Source: JBJXHG01 sp046160865
Lineage (GTDB): Bacteria; Planctomycetota; UBA1135; GCA-002686595
Assembly (NCBI GenBank): GCA_046160865.1
Contig: JBJXHG010000144.1
Coordinates: 10,369-74,368, forward strand
Length of the DNA: 64,000 nt
Direction: 5' to 3'
Position numbers and translations under genes: made by a program. This document shows positions 1 through 6,782 of this stretch, piece by piece. The notes under the pieces were generated by a model. The model was not told the DNA's origin, did no database searches, and saw only the letters and a list, made by a program, of their open reading frames with translations. Position 1 is the stretch's first letter; each line of letters begins with the position of its first letter.

Positions 1-84
1 CTCTGGAGCATCGGTGCCCTTGGCCGCGAGCACGACGCTCCAACGTGTCGTGCGAAAGCTTCCGGGCGCGCGATCGTGGGGCAT
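1..84 (-). CDS. ECF-type RNA polymerase sigma factor, N-terminal fragment
   Basis: An ATG on the minus strand at 84-82 opens a frame that stays open for 28 codons to the window edge. The peptide contains TTRWSVVLAA, which nearly matches the N-terminus of the complete ECF sigma factor at 26978-27670 (HTTRWSVVLAAG). This is the usual opening of the planctomycete sigma-70/ECF family that is often paired with serine/threonine kinases. Only the start is present, so the core binding and promoter-recognition regions lie outside the window. The identification rests on this short but characteristic match. Confidence 0.7.
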   Translation of the reverse strand, partial: MPHDRAPGSFRTTRWSVVLAAKGTDAPE

Positions 85-97
85 GTCTCTTATCTAA

Positions 98-165
98 CGC
101 ACGGCGCGTCCTCGCGCCCGTGCGCAGAGCGCTCTAGACGGCAGGGCCCCGTGCCTTCTGCCTAG
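98..165. repeat. Repeat family D, divergent hairpin copy
   Basis: An imperfect hairpin (about 98-124) with loop TCCT is followed by a GGGCCCCG block. Read on the plus strand it matches the reverse complement of the D copy at 26901-26977, sharing GGCGCGTCCTCGCGCC with near identity around the loop and then ACGGC(A/G)GGGCCCCGT. It lies upstream of the sigma-factor start. The rest of 85-424 (340 bp) contains no gene that I can support. Confidence 0.45.
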
Positions 166-424
166 GCTCACTGTGCCTCGCAGTGTGCTTCGGGTACTCA
201 GCGCCGTTGCGCTACCTCCGCTTCGCGCGTCTGCGCGCGAAGCGCTCCGAGCAAGCTGCCCTGCATCGATCCGAAGACGTGAGCGACTTGCCGCGGGTCG
301 ATTGGTCGTGTTAGCGTCCGCCGCATTGCTGGACACGTGACGTGAAACGGCAGACCGCAATCCGCCGCGTCACCAGGTTGCGCTTCCGTTGGCAGTGCTT
401 CCCCATCCCGAAAGGATGTATGTC

Positions 425-808
425 ATGAATCTGTTCCGCTCGCTCAGTCCGTTCGCGCTCGCATTGGTCGCGATCCTCTCGTTGATTGGCCTCGTCGCAA
501 CGCAAGGCTCGGCCTCGGCCAGTGCGATGCAGGGCCCCGTGGGTACCACCGCCGAAAAGTGGTCGGTCGGCACGGGCAACCCAACTGCAACCCCGGTCTC
601 ACCGGGTGGGCCGGGTGGAACCTATAGCGTCAAGAACGACGGACCGAATACGGTCACGATCGAAGCGGGATCACATACCAGAACGCTTGCCCCGGGAAAC
701 TCGACGCAGGTCACTGTTCCCGCGGGTGGCACCGTGACGATCCAAGCGCAGCCCAACGGTGTGGGTGGGTACTACAGAGCCACGGGCTCGTGCACCGGTC
801 CTGCTTGA
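425..808 (+). CDS. Small secreted protein of unknown function
   Basis: A 127-residue protein with a clear signal peptide: a short basic start (MNLFRSL), a hydrophobic stretch to about residue 27, then an Ala/Ser-rich cleavage region (SASASA). The ATG at 425 was chosen because an AAAGGA ribosome-binding site lies about eight bases upstream; an in-frame ATG at 416 overlaps that site. The mature part is rich in Gly, Thr, Pro and Val, with a pattern suggesting a small beta-sandwich (VTIEAG, VTVPAGGTVTI). There is one cysteine near the C-terminus. It precedes a large secreted beta-domain protein on the same strand. I do not recognise the family. Confidence 0.7.
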   Translation: MNLFRSLSPFALALVAILSLIGLVATQGSASASAMQGPVGTTAEKWSVGTGNPTATPVSPGGPGGTYSVKNDGPNTVTIEAGSHTRTLAPGNSTQVTVPAGGTVTIQAQPNGVGGYYRATGSCTGPA

Positions 809-876
809 TCCATTCGTGCGTGCGCTGACGATCGTCCGGCCAGCGACGTAATCGCGTGTCGGCACACGGGCCGGTC

Positions 877-3282
877 ATGAAACGACATCGACTTTCGTGG
901 TACGCCGCGGCAACTGCAGCGCTCGCACTGCTCGCCGTGCTGGTGGTGCGCCGTTTCGATGGTCCCGCGTCGAACCTCGCCCCGCACTCTGCGAACGCCG
1001 ATGCCGCGAGCAAGGGCGTCGAGCTCGAAGCCGACGACGCGGCTTCGCTGCGATCTCCATCGGCTCCACTCACGACGGCGACCATCGGTCTGAACACCGA
1101 CGATGTGTCGACCGCTCGAGTCGTCTTGCTGAGCAAGACGACTCGAGCGGCTCCCGCTGACTCAATGTGGGTCCTCACGAGAGTCGACCGTCGCGACGCT
1201 GCGCGTCGGCGTTCGCTCGATGCCGCCGGCGGAATCGAGCTGTCGCCGGGAACGTGGACGGTCGAATCGACGGATCCGCGTTGGCACGTGGAGACCGGCG
1301 AAGTGCGCGTGTCGCCGGGGGACACCGCGGTCATCTGGGTCGGTGAACGATCGTCCTTCGAAGTCCGCGTCGTCGACGAGCTTCGCGCCCCCGTCGCAGA
1401 CGCTGCCGTCCGCTGGTTGGCTGCGGTCGGCGATCCGCACTTCGATCCGGATTGGGATTGGTGGCGGCGGACGTTTCCGCCTCCCGTACGTACCGACGGG
1501 AACGGTCTAGCGCGACTCATCGACGTGGCCGGACCGCAAGGCAACCTAGCCATCGTCAAGGATGGTTACGCCGGCCACCTCGCAAACGTGCGCGTCGCGG
1601 GAATCGCGCGTTTGGAGGTCAGCCTGCAGCGCGCGCGCGGCGACATCCAACTGTCGGTGAAAGATTCGATCACTGCTGAGGCGATCGAGGGTGCGACGCT
1701 TCTCACGCGTTACGGGCCGTGCGAAAGCACGTCGTCGGCGAGCGGCACTTTGATCGTCCCTTCGTGGGCGGCGGCGGAAGCGTACGTGAGAGTGTCCGCC
1801 GCGGGCTACTGCACCGCCAATTGCTCGATAGGTGCGGCGGACTCGCGCGAGGTCACACTGACGAAGAGCTGCACGTTGCAAGTCGTCGCGAGCGGCATCG
1901 CGCCGGCAGCTGAGTATCAAGCTTCGATCGAAAGACTGGACTCGCCTGTGATCGGATTGACGCTGGCGAACTTTCCGCAGCAAATCGAGGGCGCGGGGGC
2001 GATGCCCGTGCATTTCGCCGTCCCGTGCGGGAGCACACTGCGATTCCACGGTGTCTCGTCTGATGGGCTTTACTGCGAAGCATATGTGGAAGTCGGTGCT
2101 TCGCAGCAGCAGGTTGATCTCCGCTTCGCAAGTGCGGCAACTCTGAACATTCGAACGACGGCCACACGATCGTCGCGCGCGCTTGCACGCTACGTCGACC
2201 GTCGCGAGCTCGCGATCGAGAGTGACGCAAGCCAGGTGCTGCGAATTCCAGCTCCTGACCGCTTGCTGGACATTCGCATCGAGACCCCCGGATTCGCCAC
2301 GAGCTCGCTGCGCCCGTCGTCCGTCTCGACCTCGTCGAAAACTGGCGAACTCAGCATTACATCGACGCCATCCGTGAGATGTCACTTCAAGTTGCGCGAT
2401 CTTCGCGGCGAGCCGCTGCCCGGCATGTCCGTGCGACTCGCGGGCGATGCCGACAACCGAGCCGTAATGTTGTATCCAGAGCTCGGCGGTTGCGTGCCGA
2501 CATCGCATCCCGGTTGGTGGATGGCAGCGGAGCCCGACGTCGAGTTGCATGCCGATTCACGCGGGGAATGCTCGGCAGTCGGCCTGATCGACGGCGGCAC
2601 CTATCGCGCGTCGGTGGACTTGCCGGCCGCGATCTTCGGTGAATCGGGCACACTTTCGGATCTCGGCTACCCGCAGTTTCGATTTCACGCCGCAGAAGGC
2701 GCAGAGTTCGAGTGGAAACTTCCGCGCGCACGGCGCGTCGCGATCCATGCGTACGACGCGCAGGATGGAACGCGCGTGGGCGCATTGCTCATCGGCAATC
2801 CCGATCGGCACGTCGGAATGCTCTTCGAAGAGAGCGGGGCCGATCGCGAGCTGTGGATTCCCGAAAGCGTCGATCAGCTGCGCGTGCTCGCGACTGGGTT
2901 CGAACCGGCGTGGATCGAGATTCCGGCAAGTGAAGAGGAGAACGTACATCGCGAAGTGTTCTTGCGACGTCAGGGCGCCGGCCGGCTGATCCTCGACGGA
3001 GCCGTGGAAGGTTTCGTCGGGAAGCGAGTTCGCGTTAGCGCACGGCGTCCCGCGGGCGACGCAACCTTGGACCTTCGCGCCGGCCAACTGTTGTGGCAAG
3101 GAACGCTCGTGGTCAGGGATCCGAATGGAACGCCGCTCTTCGTCCCGGTCGACACCGGCGCAGACTTGCTCATCGAACCGTTTGCACCGCACGAGCGCTG
3201 GGTGGCTCGATCCACCGGCGCGCGGTGGTCGCCAGGCGCTGAACTGAGATTCGTCGTTTCCGTCCCTCCGTCGGATCGTTGA
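877..3282 (+). CDS. Large exported protein with carboxypeptidase-regulatory-like beta-sandwich domains
   Basis: An 801-residue protein starting MKRHRLSWYAA, a basic N-terminus followed by one hydrophobic segment (about residues 9-26) that is either a signal peptide or an N-terminal anchor. The longer frame from 856 would add seven residues before the basic region, so the ATG at 877 is preferred. The rest is predominantly beta-type sequence with repeated patterns of the carboxypeptidase regulatory-like/Ig-like kind (for example VRVVDELRAPVADAAVRW, and FKLRDLRGEPLPGMSVRLAG near the middle). No catalytic motif is visible. A similar beta-domain region is fused to a sigma factor at 59571-62228. 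The nearby sigma-factor fragment may belong to the same regulatory theme, but that is inference. Confidence 0.6.
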   Translation: MKRHRLSWYAAATAALALLAVLVVRRFDGPASNLAPHSANADAASKGVELEADDAASLRSPSAPLTTATIGLNTDDVSTARVVLLSKTTRAAPADSMWVLTRVDRRDAARRRSLDAAGGIELSPGTWTVESTDPRWHVETGEVRVSPGDTAVIWVGERSSFEVRVVDELRAPVADAAVRWLAAVGDPHFDPDWDWWRRTFPPPVRTDGNGLARLIDVAGPQGNLAIVKDGYAGHLANVRVAGIARLEVSLQRARGDIQLSVKDSITAEAIEGATLLTRYGPCESTSSASGTLIVPSWAAAEAYVRVSAAGYCTANCSIGAADSREVTLTKSCTLQVVASGIAPAAEYQASIERLDSPVIGLTLANFPQQIEGAGAMPVHFAVPCGSTLRFHGVSSDGLYCEAYVEVGASQQQVDLRFASAATLNIRTTATRSSRALARYVDRRELAIESDASQVLRIPAPDRLLDIRIETPGFATSSLRPSSVSTSSKTGELSITSTPSVRCHFKLRDLRGEPLPGMSVRLAGDADNRAVMLYPELGGCVPTSHPGWWMAAEPDVELHADSRGECSAVGLIDGGTYRASVDLPAAIFGESGTLSDLGYPQFRFHAAEGAEFEWKLPRARRVAIHAYDAQDGTRVGALLIGNPDRHVGMLFEESGADRELWIPESVDQLRVLATGFEPAWIEIPASEEENVHREVFLRRQGAGRLILDGAVEGFVGKRVRVSARRPAGDATLDLRAGQLLWQGTLVVRDPNGTPLFVPVDTGADLLIEPFAPHERWVARSTGARWSPGAELRFVVSVPPSDR

Positions 3283-3357
3283 CCGGCAGATCGCACGGAC
3301 GCGGCGCGATTCCGCGACCCGCCCTTCGGCACCGTCGCATCCCGCTACACTCGCACC

Positions 3358-4020
3358 ATGGAGCTCTCCCCCGCCGAGCTGTCGATCCGTGATCGCTACA
3401 AGCTCTTGATCGGTTGCATCGTGCCGCGCCCGATCGCGTTCGTGTCGACGCTCTCCCCCGAAGGCGCGCCGAACCTCGCTCCCTTCTCGTTCTTCAACGG
3501 CATCGGCTCGAATCCGATGACGATCCTGTTCTGTCCGGCGAACAAGTCCGACGGCAGCGAGAAGGACACGCTGCGCAACTGCAAGCCGGTCGACGAAGGC
3601 GGTACGGGCGAGTTCGTCGTGTGTGCGTCGATCGAGGACTACGCGCGCGAGATCGCGGCATCCGCCGAACCACTCGCGTACGGCGAGAGCGAGTTCGAGC
3701 TCACGGGTCTCGCGTCCGCACCGAGCGTGCGCGTCCGTCCGCCGCGCGTCGCGCGCGCGCCGTGGGCGTTCGAGTGCGAGACCATGCAAGTGATCCGCAC
3801 GCATCCCGGCGCTGCCGGCGGCGGCAACGTGGTACTCGGACGCGTCGTGCACATCTATGTCGACGAGCGCGTGATCGATCGCTCGCTGCACGTCGACGCC
3901 GAGCGCCTGCACGCGATCGGACGGATAGCCGGAATCGGATACACGCGCGCGACGCTCGATTTCGAACTGCCGCTCGGACGAGCCGCGCTGAGCTCGCCCG
4001 CGGAGCGCACGGCCCCCTAG
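3358..4020 (+). CDS. Flavin reductase family protein (FMN-binding split barrel)
   Basis: A 220-residue protein with the signatures of the flavin reductase-like FMN-binding family: IVPRPIAFVSTLSPEG near residue 21, then NLAPFSFFNGIGSNPM, and a later stretch ending in HIYVDERVID. Such proteins bind FMN and reduce flavin with NAD(P)H, or use flavin as a cofactor in the cytoplasm. Length is normal for the family. The TAG stop at 4018-4020 touches the terminus of a 159-bp repeat, so the repeat may have supplied the stop codon. Confidence 0.85.
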   Translation: MELSPAELSIRDRYKLLIGCIVPRPIAFVSTLSPEGAPNLAPFSFFNGIGSNPMTILFCPANKSDGSEKDTLRNCKPVDEGGTGEFVVCASIEDYAREIAASAEPLAYGESEFELTGLASAPSVRVRPPRVARAPWAFECETMQVIRTHPGAAGGGNVVLGRVVHIYVDERVIDRSLHVDAERLHAIGRIAGIGYTRATLDFELPLGRAALSSPAERTAP

Positions 4021-4179
4021 CAGCCCGTGGTGAAAGTGCTTCGAGCCCGAAAGCCGCCCGTTCGCGTCAGAGCAAGGAGCGCGACCGCAGGCGAATCGTC
4101 GAGCTTCGCCGAGGATCGAGCGACGCCGGGCTGGCGCGAACGGGCGGCTTTCGGGCTGAATGACTTTCACCACGGGCTG
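4021..4179. repeat. Repeat family A, copy 1 (159-bp palindromic element)
   Basis: It runs from CAGCCCGTGGTGAAAGT to the complementary end ACTTTCACCACGGGCTG. The terminal arms are inverted repeats of about 45 bp with one short bulge (GCTTCGAGCC against CATTCAGCC), around a less symmetrical core. Two further copies at 50451-50609 and 50912-51070 have exactly the same length. It begins directly after the TAG of the flavin reductase gene. It encodes nothing recognisable. Confidence 0.9.
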
Positions 4180-4191
4180 ATAGGAGCAGTC

Positions 4192-4646
4192 ATGCAGCAA
4201 CGACTTCTTTCCCGCTTGGCTTCGATCGCTTGCGTCCTGATGTCGATCGCGTGGCTGTCGCCCGCGGCGCGATGCGAGGTCCGCATTGTCGCCGCCACCG
4301 GCGGCGGCGACTTCACTTCGATCCAGACCGCGATCGACGCATCGTCGAACGGCGACGCGCTGCTCGTGCGCGCCGGCGGCTACGGCGGATTCCTCGTCGA
4401 CGGAAAGTCGCTACGGAAGAGGACAACGACTATCGCTTGGCGGCCAGCTCGCCGTGCATCGATGCGGGCGACACGAGCGCGCTGCCGCTCGACGTGCTCG
4501 ATCTCGACCTCGATGCGAACACGCTCGAGCTCGTGCCCTTCGATCTCGATCTCCTCGCGCGGCGCGCGGACGATCCGGGTGTCGCCGACACCGGCGTCGG
4601 TCCGGCGCCGGTCGTCGACATCGGAGCGTACGAGCGCAGGCCATAG
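4192..4646 (+). pseudogene. Remnant of a secreted right-handed beta-helix (choice-of-anchor Q-type) protein
   Basis: A good ribosome-binding site (AGGAG) precedes the ATG at 4192. The first frame encodes a signal peptide (MQQRLLSRLASIACVL) followed by GGGDFTSIQTAIDAS, the classic start of a parallel beta-helix repeat protein. At about 4410-4430 the similarity jumps to another frame, which encodes DYRLAASSPCIDAGD and ends DTGVGPAPVVDIGAYERRP and a stop at 4644-4646. That C-terminus is typical of planctomycete beta-helix proteins, which normally carry several hundred residues of helix between these two ends. The simplest reading is a large internal deletion with a frame change. It lies 12 bp from repeat A. 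Confidence 0.75.
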
Positions 4647-4679
4647 CGCACGCGCTCCTGCGGGCGGTAGCCTGCGCGC

Positions 4680-5510
4680 GTGCCGTCTACCGTTCTCGGT
4701 GTCTGCTCCTGGTCGTTGCGTGCGCGAACACCGGCCGAGCTCGCGCGCAGCGTGCGTTCCGTCGGTGTCGCGCACGTGCAGCTCGCGCTCGATCCGTTGC
4801 GCACCGGCGCGTGGTCGCTCGACGACACGCGCCGCGAGCTCGAGCGCGCCGCGATCCACGTGCGCTCGGGCATGATCGGCATGCGCGGCGAGGACTACTC
4901 GACGCTCGACTCGATCCGCAAGACCGGCGGCGTGCGTCCCGACGAGCACTGGAGCGCGAATCGCGCGGCGGCCGCGGAGAGCGCACGGCTCGCGCAGACG
5001 CTCGGCCTACCGCTCGTCACGTTCCACGCGGGCTTCCTGCCGCACGTGCGTGACGGCGAACGCACGACGATGATCGATCGCCTGCGCACGATCGCGGACG
5101 TCTTTGCCGAGCGCGGCGTGCACGTGGCGTTCGAGACCGGGCAAGAGGACGCGCAGACGTTGCTCGGTGTCCTCGACGAGCTCGATCGACCGTCCGTCGG
5201 CGTCAACTTCGATCCCGCGAACATGATCCTCTACGACATGGGCGAGCCCGTCGCAGCGCTGCGCGCGCTGGCCGATCGCGTTCGGCAGATCCACGTGAAG
5301 GACGCGCGCCGCACGCGCACGAGCGGCACGTGGGGCGAAGAGGTGCGCGCCGGCGACGGCGAAGTCGACTGGCCGGCGTTCTTCGCGACGCTACGCGAGT
5401 GCGCGATCGACTGCGACCTCATGATCGAGCGCGAAGCCGGCGACGATCGCCTGGCCGACATCGCGCACGCGCGCGAGCTCGTGCAACGCTCGCACGGCGG
5501 ACGCGTATGA
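4680..5510 (+). CDS. Sugar phosphate isomerase/epimerase (xylose isomerase-like TIM barrel)
   Basis: A 276-residue protein with the AP-endonuclease-2/xylose-isomerase TIM-barrel pattern: VTFHAGFLP, then VAFETGQED, VGVNFDPANMILYDMG, IHVKDAR and a C-terminal LMIEREAG, which supply the Glu/Asp/His metal ligands expected in this fold. It starts with GTG and has no export signal, unlike the related proteins at 9749-17186, so it is probably cytoplasmic. Its stop overlaps the start of the Gfo/Idh oxidoreductase gene (ATGA), so the two are translationally coupled and probably act on the same sugar or polyol. Substrate cannot be assigned. Confidence 0.85.
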   Translation: MPSTVLGVCSWSLRARTPAELARSVRSVGVAHVQLALDPLRTGAWSLDDTRRELERAAIHVRSGMIGMRGEDYSTLDSIRKTGGVRPDEHWSANRAAAAESARLAQTLGLPLVTFHAGFLPHVRDGERTTMIDRLRTIADVFAERGVHVAFETGQEDAQTLLGVLDELDRPSVGVNFDPANMILYDMGEPVAALRALADRVRQIHVKDARRTRTSGTWGEEVRAGDGEVDWPAFFATLRECAIDCDLMIEREAGDDRLADIAHARELVQRSHGGRV

Positions 5511-6535
5511 CGCAGCGCGTTCCCATCGGCGTCGGCGTGATCGGGCTCGGCTTCATGGGCCGCACGCACCTCGGCGCGTATCGCGCAGCGCACGCGGCTG
5601 GCTTCGCGAACGAGATCGTCGCCGTGTGTGATTCGAGCGCGGAGCGGCGCGCGGGACGCTCCGCTGAAAAAGGGGCGCGCGGCAACTTGGACACGGGCAC
5701 GAGCGGCGAACGCCTCTTCGATCCTGCCGCGACACGCGCGTACGAGCACGCGGACGAGCTCTTCGCCGACGCGCGCGTGGAGCTCGTCAGCATCTGCACG
5801 CACACACAGGCGCACGTCGATCTCGCGCTGCTCGCTCTCGCGGCCGGCAAGCATGTGTTGGTCGAGAAGCCGGTGGCCCTGACCGTGACCGCCGTCGAGC
5901 GCCTCGCGATCGCGGCGCGCGCCGCGCGGACGCTGTGCATGCCCGCGATGTGCATGCGCTTCTGGCCGGGCTGGGACTTCCTGCACGACCGCATCGCCGC
6001 GGGCACGTTCGGCGCTCCGAAGAGCGCGACGTTCGCGCGCGTGGGCGTGCGCCCGAGCTGGTCGCCGTTCTACTCCGACGCGACGCAATGCGGCGGACCG
6101 CTCTTCGACTTGCACGTGCACGACGCGGACTTCGTGCGCTGGTGCTTCGGCGAGCCGCAGAGCGTGGCCGCGTTCGGCACGCTCGAGCACTTCACCGCGT
6201 CGTACCGGTTCGACGGCGGTCCGCTGCACGCGACGGCGGAAGCGGGCTGGGATCCGGCCCCGGGTTTTCCGTTTCGAATGCGCGCGACCGTGATGTTCGA
6301 GGAGGCGACGGTCGACTTCGATCTCGCGCGCGACACGCCGCTTCTCGTCGCGCGCGCGGGCCGCGTCGATGCGATCGAGCTCGCGCAGACGAACGGCTAC
6401 GACGGTGAGGTGCGGCACTTTCTCGCCACGATCGCGGCGGGTCGCGGCGAGCTCACGGCGACGATCGACGAAGCCGTCGGACTCACGCGCATGCTCGAGC
6501 GCGAGGCGGCCGCGCTCGCCGCTGGCGGCGCGTGA
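5507..6535 (+). CDS. Gfo/Idh/MocA family oxidoreductase
   Basis: A 342-residue NAD(P)-dependent dehydrogenase. The N-terminal Rossmann motif is GVGVIGLGFMGRTHLGAY, followed by AVCDSS and the family motif GKHVLVEKPVAL. The C-terminal alpha/beta substrate domain contains DLHVHDADFVRWCFG, with the catalytic-region Asp and His residues typical of the family. The ATG overlaps the stop of the upstream isomerase by four bases. No signal peptide is present, so it is cytoplasmic. Likely role: oxidation or reduction of a sugar or cyclitol together with the coupled TIM-barrel enzyme. Confidence 0.88.
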   Translation: MTQRVPIGVGVIGLGFMGRTHLGAYRAAHAAGFANEIVAVCDSSAERRAGRSAEKGARGNLDTGTSGERLFDPAATRAYEHADELFADARVELVSICTHTQAHVDLALLALAAGKHVLVEKPVALTVTAVERLAIAARAARTLCMPAMCMRFWPGWDFLHDRIAAGTFGAPKSATFARVGVRPSWSPFYSDATQCGGPLFDLHVHDADFVRWCFGEPQSVAAFGTLEHFTASYRFDGGPLHATAEAGWDPAPGFPFRMRATVMFEEATVDFDLARDTPLLVARAGRVDAIELAQTNGYDGEVRHFLATIAAGRGELTATIDEAVGLTRMLEREAAALAAGGA

Positions 6536-6690
6536 GCGCGCCGTGGGTGTCCTGGAACTCTTTCGGCAACGCCTGAACCGCTCCGAGGCACCTCGCCGTA
6601 CCGTAGGGCCATCGGCGCGCGGCGACGGTCGACTTCGCTGCCCGCAACGAGCCCGGAGAGCTGGATGGACGAGCGCAAGACTCCTCGCGG

Positions 6691-6780
6691 TACCAAGCGC
6701 TCTACCGCAATCCCGCGGTGAGCTTCTGCAACGCCGGCACCATCAACATCACGAACGCATACGGCATCACGTGGAATTGA
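6691..6780 (+). pseudogene. C-terminal scrap of a secreted planctomycete repeat protein
   Basis: The 90 bp encode YQALYRNPAVSFCNAG, then TINITNAYGITWN and a stop. This is almost the same as the last 29 residues of the protein at 6783-9617 (YQALYRNPAASFCNAG, then TINVTNAYRIVWP). In frame and upstream, a TAG occurs at 6604 and no other similarity is visible, so only the C-terminal tip of a paralogue survives. It ends two bases before the ATG of the intact gene, suggesting recombination between tandem paralogues or loss of one of them. Confidence 0.8.
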
Positions 6781-6782
6781 AG

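Noticed and set aside
4027..4875. A 282-codon plus-strand frame through repeat A and the beta-helix remnant
   Set aside because: It joins repeat DNA, the first part of the decayed gene and out-of-frame DNA of the isomerase gene. Only the stretch after 4192 has real similarity.
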